Assembly (NCBI RefSeq): GCF_019049325.1
Contig: NZ_JAGMUO010000097.1
Span: 558,001-622,000 of the forward strand
Length of the DNA: 64,000 nt
Reading direction: 5' to 3'
Source: Streptomyces sp. AC512_CC834
Lineage (GTDB): Bacteria > Actinomycetota > Actinomycetes > Streptomycetales > Streptomycetaceae
Both the position numbers and the translations under genes were made by a program. Below, piece after piece: positions 57,336 to 64,000 of this stretch. The notes under the pieces are model-generated. The model was not told where the DNA came from. It ran no database searches and was given only the letters and a program-made list of their open reading frames with translations. The number at the start of each line of letters is the position of its first letter. Position 1 is the first letter of the stretch.

Positions 57336-57444
57336 CACCGCGCGTCTGCCTCCTTCTGCGGCCTTTACGGCATCCGGGTGCCTGTGCGCGCGAGTCGGGC
57401 CCGGTCAGCGTGGCGGTTCGGGGGTCCGTTCCTACGTTTGCGGT

Positions 57445-58626
57445 ATGACTATCGGATTCTCATCCCGGTCGGCTCGATCCACCTGCGTGCTCTGCGTGGC
57501 AGGGCTGCTGACGCTCATGCCCGCCGCCGCGGCCGCCCGTGCGGAGCGGCCGGACCCCGGTCCGCCCGGCGGGCCCCGGGCCGCGGCGCAGCAGTCGGCG
57601 CTGTACCGCTCCGGCACCCAGGTCCGGCCGCACCCCGGGGTGCCCCGGGTCCCCGAAGTCTCCGCGCTGTCCTGGGTCGTGGCCGACGCCGGCAGCGGCG
57701 ATGTGCTCGCGGCGAACGACGCGCACCGCGAGCTGCCCCCGGCCAGCACCCTCAAGACACTGTTCGCCCTCACGGTGCTGCCGGTCCTGCCGGGCGGCAT
57801 CCGGCACGAGGTCAGCACCGAGGACCTGTCCGGCATCGGTCCGGGCAGCAGTCTGGTCGGTGTCGTCGAGGGCCAGACGTACCGGGTCTCCGATCTGTGG
57901 AACGGCGTCTTCCTCAACTCCGGCAACGACGCCGTGCACGTCCTGGCCTCGCTCACCGGCGGCTGGAGTGCCACGGCCGAGCGGATGCAGGCCGAGGCCC
58001 GTGCGCTCGGCGCCCGCGACACCCACGTACGCTCGCCCGACGGGTACGACGCGCCGGGCCAGGTCTCGTCGGCGTACGACCTGGCGGTCTTCGGCCGGGC
58101 GGGGCTGCGGCGTCCGGACTTCGCGCGGTACTGCGGCAAGGTCGACGCGATGTTCCCGGGCCGGGACGGGAGCTCGTACGGGATCATGAACACCAACCGG
58201 CTGCTCACCGGGGCGGACGGCGTGGAGCCGTATCCCGGGCTGATCGGCGTCAAGAACGGCTACACCAGCAACGCCGGCAACACGCTGATCGCCGCCGCCC
58301 GCCGCGACGGACGCACCCTGGTGGTGACCGTGATGAACCCTCAGGAGGGCGGCGGCTATGCGGTGTACGAGGAGGCCCGCTCGCTGCTCGACTGGGGGTT
58401 CGAGGCGGCCGGGCGGGTCGAGCCGGTGGGCTCGCTGGCCCCCGGGGACGCCCCGCCCGACGGACAGGGGCCGCAGGCGGTACCCGCGGCGGTGACCGCG
58501 GCGAAGCCGGCCGAGGACGACCCGGGCTGGCCGGAGACCGGCGCGATCCTGGGCGTCGCGGGGCTCGGCGCCGGGGCCATGGCGCTCGCCCTGCGGCTCA
58601 AGCTCGTGCGGGACGACGGAAGTTGA
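57445..58626 (+). CDS. D-alanyl-D-alanine carboxypeptidase (serine-type, DacA-like)
   Basis: This 393-residue exported penicillin-binding protein trims peptidoglycan pentapeptides. The signal peptide spans about residues 1-34. The catalytic SxxK is STLK in LPPASTLKTLFA, and the SxN motif is SGN in FLNSGNDAVHV. The third motif, usually KTG, reads KNG in LIGVKNGYTSNAGNTL. A proline/alanine-rich linker and a C-terminal hydrophobic helix (AILGVAGLGAGAMALAL) followed by basic residues anchor it in the membrane. It stands alone, convergent with the glutaminase gene. Confidence 0.88.
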   Translation: MTIGFSSRSARSTCVLCVAGLLTLMPAAAAARAERPDPGPPGGPRAAAQQSALYRSGTQVRPHPGVPRVPEVSALSWVVADAGSGDVLAANDAHRELPPASTLKTLFALTVLPVLPGGIRHEVSTEDLSGIGPGSSLVGVVEGQTYRVSDLWNGVFLNSGNDAVHVLASLTGGWSATAERMQAEARALGARDTHVRSPDGYDAPGQVSSAYDLAVFGRAGLRRPDFARYCGKVDAMFPGRDGSSYGIMNTNRLLTGADGVEPYPGLIGVKNGYTSNAGNTLIAAARRDGRTLVVTVMNPQEGGGYAVYEEARSLLDWGFEAAGRVEPVGSLAPGDAPPDGQGPQAVPAAVTAAKPAEDDPGWPETGAILGVAGLGAGAMALALRLKLVRDDGS

Positions 58627-58629
58627 CAG

Positions 58630-59553
58630 TCAGAACACGGACAGTCCCGTGAGCGTCGTGAAGCGGTCCAGGGCAGCCACCCCGGCCACCGAGTTGCCCC
58701 GCTCGTCCAGGCCGGGGCTCCACACGCACAGCGTGCAGTGGCCGGGCACGACCGCGATGATGCCGCCGCCGACCCCGCTCTTGCCGGGCAGGCCCACCCG
58801 GTGGGCGAAGTCGCCGGCCGCGTCGTACGTCCCGCAGGTCAGCATCACCGCGTTGACCTGCTTGGCCCGGCTGCGGCCGAGCAGCCGGGTGCCGTCGGCG
58901 CGGACACCGTGCCGGGCCAGGAACCCGGTCGCCAGCGCGAGGTCGGCGCAGGACGCGGCGACGGAGCACTGGCGGACGTACTGCTCGATGAGCACCGGGA
59001 CGGGATTGTCGATGTTGCCGTACGACGCCATGAAGTGCCCGAGGGCGGCGTTCCGGTCGCCGTGCGCGGCCTCGGAGGCGGCCACCTCCTCGTCGTAGGT
59101 CAGGTCCGGGTTGCCGCTCTCCGCCCGCAGGAAGGCCAGTAGTTCGCCGGCCGCGTCGCCGGTACGGGTGTGCAGCCGGTCGGTGACGACGAGGGCGCCC
59201 GCGTTGATGAACGGGTTGCGCGGGATGCCGTTCTCGTACTCCAACTGCACCAGGGAGTTGAACGGGTTGCCGGACGGCTCGCGGCCCACGTGCTCCCACA
59301 GGGCGTCGCCCTCCCTGGCCAGGTCGAGGGCGAGGGTGAAGACCTTGGTGATCGACTGCGTGGAGAACGGTTCGCGCCAGTCCCCCACCCCGTACACCGT
59401 GCCGTCCGGCTCGGCGACGGCCATGCCGAAGCGGCGTGGGTCGCGAGCGGCGAGCGCCGGGATGTAGTCGGCGGGGCGGCCGCTGCCCGGGGTCCGCTCG
59501 ATCTCCTCGGCGATGCGCTCCAGGACCGGCCGGAAGGTCGTCCGTGTGCTCAT
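58630..59553 (-). CDS. glsA: Glutaminase A
   Basis: This 307-residue serine-dependent-fold glutaminase hydrolyses L-glutamine to glutamate and ammonia. The catalytic SxxK lies in EPFSTQSITKVFTLAL (about 63-78); other family blocks are GREPSGNPFNSLVQLEYENGIPRNPFINAGAL, SYGNIDNPVPVLIEQY and GLPGKSGVGGGIIAVVPG. The ATG at 59553 was chosen for distance to the GGGGGAGA ribosome site; an ATG at 59562 is too close to it. Its stop is three bases after the carboxypeptidase stop on the opposite strand. Confidence 0.92.
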   Translation of the reverse strand: MSTRTTFRPVLERIAEEIERTPGSGRPADYIPALAARDPRRFGMAVAEPDGTVYGVGDWREPFSTQSITKVFTLALDLAREGDALWEHVGREPSGNPFNSLVQLEYENGIPRNPFINAGALVVTDRLHTRTGDAAGELLAFLRAESGNPDLTYDEEVAASEAAHGDRNAALGHFMASYGNIDNPVPVLIEQYVRQCSVAASCADLALATGFLARHGVRADGTRLLGRSRAKQVNAVMLTCGTYDAAGDFAHRVGLPGKSGVGGGIIAVVPGHCTLCVWSPGLDERGNSVAGVAALDRFTTLTGLSVF

Positions 59554-59695
59554 GATCGCCATTCTCCCCCCCGGCCAGGCCGCACGGCGGAAGGCATGCG
59601 GGGCGGCCCCCCGGACCGGGGTGGTGCTGGCCACACCCCCGCTTCGGGGGTAGCCGCCATCCCCCCAGCGGGAAACACCCCACATACTGTGCCGC

Positions 59696-60760
59696 ATGGC
59701 CAATCCAACGGTGACCATCGAGAGCTTGCCCGCGCGCGAACTCGAACCCGACAAGGTACGCGAAAAGGGAAGCGACTTTGCCGAACTCTCACGGCGTATA
59801 GCCGACGCGGAGCTGCTCCGGCGCCGCCCGTTCTACTACACGGTGCGTTTCGGCGCCGTCGCCCTCGCTCTCGCGGGCGGCGTCGCCGCCTTCGTCGCCC
59901 TGGGGGACAACTGGAGTCAGTTGTTCGTCGCGGTGGCGCTCGCCGTCGTCTTCGGCCAGCTCGGACTGGCGGCACACGACCTCGCCCACCGGCAGGTCTT
60001 CTCACGCCGGCGCGCCAGCGAGACGGGCGGTCTGCTGGCGGCCAACCTGCTGCTCGGCATGAGCTACGGCTGGTGGATGAACAAGCACACCCGCCACCAC
60101 GCCAACCCCAACCACGAGGAGAAGGACCCGGACGTCGCCCCCGACATCCTGGTGTGGTCGCGGGGTCAGGCGAGCAGGGCGACAGGGCTTCCGCGTTTCA
60201 TCGGCAAGCACCAGGCCGCCCTGTTCTTCCCGCTGCTGACGCTGGAGGGCCTCAATCTGAGCTTCAACAGCTTCAAGGCGCTGGGCAGCCGGGCCGTGAA
60301 GCGGCCGGTCCTGGAGGGCACCCTGCTCGTCGTCCACTTCGTCGTGTACTTCGGCGGCCTGTTCGCGGTGCTGTCGCCGGGCAAGGCGCTCGCCTTCATC
60401 GCCCTGCACCAGAGCCTGTTCGGGATCTACCTGGGCTCGGTCTTCGCGCCCAACCACAAGGGCATGCCGATGATCGAGGAGGGCACGCGGCTGGACTTCC
60501 TGCGCCGCCAGGTCCTCACCTCCCGCAACGTGCGGGGCGGCGCGTTCGTCGACGCCTTCATGGGCGGCCTCAACTACCAGATCGAGCACCACCTCTTCCC
60601 CAGCATGCCCACTCCCGCCCTCGGCCGGGCCCAGGCCATCACCGAGGCGTACTGCGCCGAGCTGGGCGTCCCGTACCACCAGACGGGGCTGCTGGCCTCC
60701 CACCGCGAGGCACTGCGGCACTTGAGGAGCGTCGGGGAGCCGCTGCGCGAAGCCCACTGA
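59696..60760 (+). CDS. Acyl desaturase (membrane fatty acid desaturase)
   Basis: This 354-residue membrane di-iron desaturase introduces a cis double bond into an acyl chain. The three histidine boxes are HDLAHRQVF (about 99), KHTRHHANPNHEEKDPD (about 128) and QIEHHLFPSMP (about 294). Helix pairs at about 50-95, 175-195 and 205-245 span the membrane. The final QIEHH box is typical of front-end/acyl-lipid desaturases in actinobacteria. No cytochrome b5 domain is fused, so electrons come from an external ferredoxin reductase. Confidence 0.9.
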   Translation: MANPTVTIESLPARELEPDKVREKGSDFAELSRRIADAELLRRRPFYYTVRFGAVALALAGGVAAFVALGDNWSQLFVAVALAVVFGQLGLAAHDLAHRQVFSRRRASETGGLLAANLLLGMSYGWWMNKHTRHHANPNHEEKDPDVAPDILVWSRGQASRATGLPRFIGKHQAALFFPLLTLEGLNLSFNSFKALGSRAVKRPVLEGTLLVVHFVVYFGGLFAVLSPGKALAFIALHQSLFGIYLGSVFAPNHKGMPMIEEGTRLDFLRRQVLTSRNVRGGAFVDAFMGGLNYQIEHHLFPSMPTPALGRAQAITEAYCAELGVPYHQTGLLASHREALRHLRSVGEPLREAH

Positions 60761-60781
60761 GCGGGGTACTCGGGAGCGAGT

Positions 60782-60816
60782 CGGCGTGCGGCGGCGGTCA
60801 GCCGTGCAGCACGCCG
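60782..60816. terminator. Hairpin between convergent desaturase and uppP genes
   Basis: CGGCGTGC and GCACGCCG can pair with a 19-base loop. The hairpin covers the uppP stop and follows the desaturase stop by 21 bases. It is a possible bidirectional terminator. Confidence 0.4.
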
Positions 60817-61634
60817 CCGCCGAGCAGCCCGAACAGCAGGACGCCCACCACGATCCGGTAGATCACGAACGCGTTGAAGGAGTGCTTGGCGACGAACTTC
60901 AGCAGCCAGGCGATGGAGGCGTAGGCCACCACGAAGGAGACGAGGGTGCCGACCGCCAGGGGCGCGGCACCCGCCCCCGTACCCAGGGCGTCCTTCAGCT
61001 CGTACAGGCCGGCGCCGGTCAGGGCCGGGATGCCGAGGAAGAAGGACAGCCGGGTGGCGGCGACCCGGTCGAGGTCGAGCAGCAGGGCGGTGGACATGGT
61101 GGCGCCGGAGCGGGAGAAGCCCGGGAAGAGCAGGGCCAGGATCTGGGAACCGCCGACCAGCATCGCGTCCTTGAACGAGGTGTCGTCCTCGCCGCGCTTG
61201 TGCCGGCCGGTCCGGTCCGCCACCCACATCACCCCGCTGCCGACGATCAGCGAACCGGCGACCACCCACAGCGAGGCCAGCGGTCCCTTGATCAGCGGCT
61301 TGGCGGCCAGGCCCACGAGCACGATCGGGATCGTGGCGAGGATGACCCACCAGGCGAACTTGTAGTCGTGGTGGTAGCGCTCCTCCCGGTCGGTCAGCCC
61401 GCGCAGCCACGCGGAGACGATCCGCACGATGTCCTTGGAGAAGTAGACGAGGACGGCGGCGATCGCGCCGACCTGGATGACCGCCGAGAAGCCGATGACG
61501 GAGTCGTCGTCCACGGGGATGCCCATCAGCCCCTCGACGATCTTGAGATGTCCGGTCGAGGAGACGGGGAGAAACTCGGTCACCCCCTCGACGGCTCCGA
61601 GGACGACGGCCTGACCGATGCTGATGACGCTCAT
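60798..61634 (-). CDS. uppP: Undecaprenyl-diphosphatase
   Basis: This 278-residue polytopic membrane enzyme dephosphorylates undecaprenyl diphosphate to recycle the cell-wall lipid carrier and can give bacitracin tolerance. The conserved motifs are AVEGVTEFLPVSSTGH (about 14-29) and LFPGFSRSGATMST (about 168-181). It lies 40 bases downstream of crcB on the same strand, so it may be in the crcB operon. Confidence 0.95.
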   Translation of the reverse strand: MSVISIGQAVVLGAVEGVTEFLPVSSTGHLKIVEGLMGIPVDDDSVIGFSAVIQVGAIAAVLVYFSKDIVRIVSAWLRGLTDREERYHHDYKFAWWVILATIPIVLVGLAAKPLIKGPLASLWVVAGSLIVGSGVMWVADRTGRHKRGEDDTSFKDAMLVGGSQILALLFPGFSRSGATMSTALLLDLDRVAATRLSFFLGIPALTGAGLYELKDALGTGAGAAPLAVGTLVSFVVAYASIAWLLKFVAKHSFNAFVIYRIVVGVLLFGLLGGGVLHG

Positions 61635-61673
61635 GGAACCCAGTTCCTACTACACGCGGGTGAGCGCCCCGCG

Positions 61674-62051
61674 TCATGGCCAGAGCGCGTCGGCCACTGT
61701 CACCCCCGCGAACGCCGCCGCGAGGCCGGCCGCCACACTCGCCACCACGTTCACGCCGGCCCGGAGACGGGCACCGGTCTCGGCCAGCCGGAGCGTTTCG
61801 TGGGAGAAGGTCGAGTACGTCGTGAGGGCCCCGCACAGCCCGGTCCCCAGCAGCAGCCGCAGATCGGACCCGGCGGCTCCCGCCGGCGCGGCGCCCATCA
61901 GCAGGCCCAGCACCAGACAGCCGACGACGTTCACCGTGAAGGTGCCCCAGGGGAGGACCGAGTCGTGCCGGGACCGCACCGCGCGGTCGGTGAGGTAGCG
62001 CAGCGGGGCCCCGATCATGCCGCCCGCGACGACCAGCAGCCAGTTCACCAC
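61674..62051 (-). CDS. crcB: Fluoride channel protein, subunit 1
   Basis: This 125-residue four-helix CrcB/Fluc protein exports fluoride passively. Family motifs are GGMIGAPLRYLTDR (about 10-23), PWGTFTVNVVGCLVLG (about 34-49) and GLCGALTTYSTFSHET (about 72-87). It is paired with a second crcB upstream on the same strand, as in bacteria with heterodimeric channels. Confidence 0.93.
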   Translation of the reverse strand: MVNWLLVVAGGMIGAPLRYLTDRAVRSRHDSVLPWGTFTVNVVGCLVLGLLMGAAPAGAAGSDLRLLLGTGLCGALTTYSTFSHETLRLAETGARLRAGVNVVASVAAGLAAAFAGVTVADALWP

Positions 62052-62106
62052 GTCCTCCTGCTCCCGCTCTCGCGCTCGTACCCGGCCTCGCGGTCGTCGG
62101 GCCCCG

Positions 62107-62574
62107 TCATGCCGCCCGCCTCCGCTTCAGGACGCGGCGGGCCGCCCAGGTGGCGAGCCACACCGCGGTGAGCGCCGCGAGGGGGGTCGCGGCCAGGTAG
62201 GCCAGGCCGGTGCGGACCCGGCCGTCGGCGAACAGGTGCCGGCTGTCGACCGCGTAGGTGGAGAAGGTGGTGAAGCCGCCGAGCACGCCAGTGCCGAAGA
62301 AGGGCCGGACCAGGCGGTGGGCGGCCCACACCTCGGTGACGGCCACCATGAACACGCCGATCACGGCGCAGCCGACGGCATTGACCCCGAAGGTCGTCCA
62401 CGGGAAACCGGCGGTGTGCGTCGGCCACCACAAGGAGGCCGCGTAGCGGGCGGCGGCGCCGGTACCGCCGCCGAGGGCCACGACGGCGACGACCGGTGCC
62501 TGGGAGCGCCACGTCGACAGCTCCGGAGCGATCGGCCGGACACCGCTGAGACCGTCGGTCTTCGGGGCTGTCAT
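62107..62574 (-). CDS. crcB: Fluoride channel protein, subunit 2
   Basis: This 155-residue second CrcB protein has GGGTGAAARYAASLWWP, PWTTFGVNAVGCAVIGVF and GVLGGFTTFSTYAVDS. A short hydrophilic leader (about 1-30) precedes the first helix. The start at 62574 avoids an unlikely longer N-terminus. No fluoride riboswitch could be recognised upstream. It is the first gene of a likely crcB-crcB-uppP operon. Confidence 0.9.
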   Translation of the reverse strand: MTAPKTDGLSGVRPIAPELSTWRSQAPVVAVVALGGGTGAAARYAASLWWPTHTAGFPWTTFGVNAVGCAVIGVFMVAVTEVWAAHRLVRPFFGTGVLGGFTTFSTYAVDSRHLFADGRVRTGLAYLAATPLAALTAVWLATWAARRVLKRRRAA

Positions 62575-62762
62575 GGTCGTAGGTCTCCTACTCGCCGGGC
62601 AGGGGGATGCCACTGTTCGCAAGTAGGGACCGTTGGCGGCGGGTGTGCCGCGGTTCGGGTACGGCGGGCCCCACCGCCGCGCCGCGCGCGTGAGCCGCGG
62701 CAGCCACCCAGCGTAGCGCGGGCCCTTCGTCCGCGCCTACCAGCCTTTTTCAGATACTTGCA

Positions 62763-62775
62763 CATTCAATGAATG
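62763..62775. promoter_or_regulatory. Palindrome upstream of marR gene
   Basis: CATTCAATGAATG (CATTCA/TGAATG arms) lies 25 bases upstream of the MarR start, overlapping a likely -10 region. It is an autoregulatory operator candidate. Confidence 0.55.
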
Positions 62776-62799
62776 ATGCTCCGGTGCTACCGTGCGGGT

Positions 62800-63252
62800 A
62801 TGGCAGCCACGACGTCCGGCACGCGGCTCGAGGACCGGTGGCGGGACATCCTGTCGGTGCACGCGCGCACGGTGTGCGAGATCGACCGGGCGCTGCACCC
62901 GTACGGCCTGGGAGCGAGCGACTTCGAGGTCCTCGACATCCTTTCGATCCTCGCGACCGAGGCGCCCGAAGGACTCGGGGAGGGCGGCGCCCGGTGCCGG
63001 GTGCACAGTCTGGTGGGCCGGGTCCACCTGAGTCAGAGCGCGCTGTCCCGGCTCATCGCCCGGCTGGAGAAGGACGGGCTGGTGGAGCGCTCGATGTGCG
63101 CGGAGGACCGGCGCGGCGTCCGGGTCGCGCTGACCCACAGGGGCCGTGAGCTGCACACCGAGGTACTGCCGCTGCAGCGGGCCGCACTGGCCCGCGTGCT
63201 CGGCGACGACGAGAGCGGCGAAGGGCACTCGCCCCTAGGGACGGGCCGCTAG
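62800..63252 (+). CDS. MarR family regulator
   Basis: This 150-residue winged-helix regulator has LGASDFEVLDILSILA, then a short insertion, CRVHSLVGRVHLSQSALSRLIARLEKDGLVERSMCAEDRRGVRVALTHRGREL over about 75-125. ATG at 62800 was preferred over 62773, whose leader overlaps the palindrome. It is convergent with the SseB-like gene, and the stop codons overlap. It is divergent from the crcB operon, but no shared function is evident. Confidence 0.85.
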   Translation: MAATTSGTRLEDRWRDILSVHARTVCEIDRALHPYGLGASDFEVLDILSILATEAPEGLGEGGARCRVHSLVGRVHLSQSALSRLIARLEKDGLVERSMCAEDRRGVRVALTHRGRELHTEVLPLQRAALARVLGDDESGEGHSPLGTGR

Positions 63253-63650
63253 GGACGGGCCAGCAGTGTGCGCACCCCGTCCGACGTGAGGGTGAGGCGG
63301 TGCTCCGAGCCGGCGTCGATGGACAGCGACAGGTCGTCGGCGGGCCACTGCGAGGCGAGAGCACCCAGGGGCACCATGCGGTAGCGGGAGACGTACGGCA
63401 GCAGGTCGGCCATCTCCAGCTCCGAGGTGAACACGGGCACCACCTGCCGGCCGCCCTGCTGTTCCAGCACCGGCAGCGCCAGCATCCCGGGGTCGGCGGC
63501 CTCCTGGTCGTTCGAGTCGTCGGGCACCGGCACGAGGACGTCGCTGCTCGCGAGCGTGTCGAGCGCCGCCGTGTCCTCGGTGTTCTCGGCCAGCGTGTCC
63601 AGCGCCCGCCGGGCGGGCGTGACGGGGTGGTCGTTCGCGGGTGTCTCCAT
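63249..63650 (-). CDS. SseB-like N-terminal domain protein
   Basis: This 133-residue cytosolic protein has RALDTLAENTEDTAALDTLASSDVLVPVP at the start, then MLALPVLEQQGGRQVVPVFTSELEMADLLP and a C-terminal GSEHRLTLTSDGVRTLLARP. This pattern matches the SseB amino-terminal domain family found widely in Streptomyces, whose function is unknown. ATG at 63650 has GGGAA upstream and removes a long shadow leader. Confidence 0.75.
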   Translation of the reverse strand: METPANDHPVTPARRALDTLAENTEDTAALDTLASSDVLVPVPDDSNDQEAADPGMLALPVLEQQGGRQVVPVFTSELEMADLLPYVSRYRMVPLGALASQWPADDLSLSIDAGSEHRLTLTSDGVRTLLARP

Positions 63651-63871
63651 GGCAGATTCCCTGGTAGCGGCGTGGTTCGGCCCGCGCGCATGATCGGCAC
63701 GAGCACGGTCCAGCCTCGCGTACCCGGTGGTCCACGGCGCAATCCTGTTCGACGACGCCGATGACCACCGCGCCCGCCCCGTACTCATCTGATCGACCGG
63801 GAGCCCACTTGATCGATCAGTAATGCGGTCGGGTTAGCATATGAGCGCCGCCTAGCTCGAAAGATAGATAC

Positions 63872-64000
63872 GTGACTGTCAACGACGACTCGTTCACCAA
63901 CTGGAAGAACCGCGAGGAAACCGCGGAATCGATGATCCCGATGATCGGGAAGCTGCACCGGGAGCAGGACGTCACGATCCTGCTGCACAGCCGTTCCCTG
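63872..64000 (+). CDS. gap: Glyceraldehyde-3-phosphate dehydrogenase, start only
   Basis: The first 43 codons, from a GTG start, read VTVNDDSFTNWKNREETAES and later IGKLHREQDVTILLHSRSL. This is the N-terminal extension characteristic of the second type of Streptomyces glyceraldehyde-3-phosphate dehydrogenase, which precedes the NAD(P)-binding domain. The catalytic region lies outside the window. A GATCGATC palindrome near 63811 and an AT-rich TTAGCAT stretch form a plausible promoter. Confidence 0.75.
   Translation, partial: MTVNDDSFTNWKNREETAESMIPMIGKLHREQDVTILLHSRSL

Noticed and set aside
62575..62762. Fluoride riboswitch upstream of the crcB pair
   Set aside because: The conserved fluoride aptamer pattern (GGnGAUGG with its pseudoknot partners) could not be found on the minus strand here.

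Overview
The window is high-GC actinobacterial chromosome, almost certainly Streptomyces. The signs are strong third-position GC bias, GTG and TTG starts, GTGA/ATGA stop-start overlaps, a DUF6479 protein, three SpoIIE-type phosphatases, DasR-like operators at a lytic polysaccharide monooxygenase gene, a PTS-type dihydroxyacetone kinase, and a truncated Streptomyces-type glyceraldehyde-3-phosphate dehydrogenase start at the right edge. No rRNA, tRNA or CRISPR array was seen.

Layout. 1-3.3 kb: the 3' part of ctaD, ctaF and a convergent qcrB (an aa3 oxidase / bc1 pair, probably a secondary copy) and a DUF6479 membrane protein. 3.3-5.6 kb: a decayed amidase, an AA10 chitin/cellulose monooxygenase with DasR-like palindromes, and a DoxX protein. 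5.6-10.1 kb: a flavin monooxygenase / TetR pair with three operators, an alpha/beta-hydrolase that has lost two catalytic residues, and a type III polyketide synthase. 10.2-15.03 kb: two group II introns on the minus strand, one nested inside the other (twintron), just downstream of a SpoIIE phosphatase gene (15.1-17.2 kb).

17.6-32.2 kb is the most interesting block. It holds an FCD-type GntR regulator, an iron/polyamine-type ABC importer, two lactonase-like amidohydrolases, a 4-oxalomesaconate-hydratase-like amidohydrolase, three paralogues of the 4,5-dihydroxyphthalate-decarboxylase family, an HpcH/HpaI aldolase, a ThDP enzyme and a CoxG-like protein. The genes are divergently arranged, and the regulator promoter and the central promoter share a TTGTNNNACAA palindrome. 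I read it as an undescribed import-and-catabolism system for a pyrone or aromatic di/tricarboxylate. A SpoIIE phosphatase with an extracytoplasmic CitA/DcuS-like sensor domain and an AraC regulator follow it.

36-44.4 kb: dhaKLM, a GH75-type chitosanase divergent from a fibronectin-III lipoprotein, a PadR regulator and a 2,4-dienoyl-CoA reductase. 44.5-57.3 kb: a third SpoIIE phosphatase, a HemK-like methyltransferase, a MarR regulator, a molybdopterin sulfite-oxidase-like protein coupled to a flavin reductase, an acetyl-xylan-esterase-like hydrolase, a UTRA-GntR regulator, a PadR/methyltransferase operon and a short Rho paralogue. 57.4-64 kb: a D-Ala-D-Ala carboxypeptidase, glutaminase, fatty acid desaturase, uppP, a crcB pair, MarR, an SseB-like protein and the start of a glyceraldehyde-3-phosphate dehydrogenase gene.

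Functions come from motif recognition and recalled family features; no database search was run. Intron ends and operator assignments are approximate.
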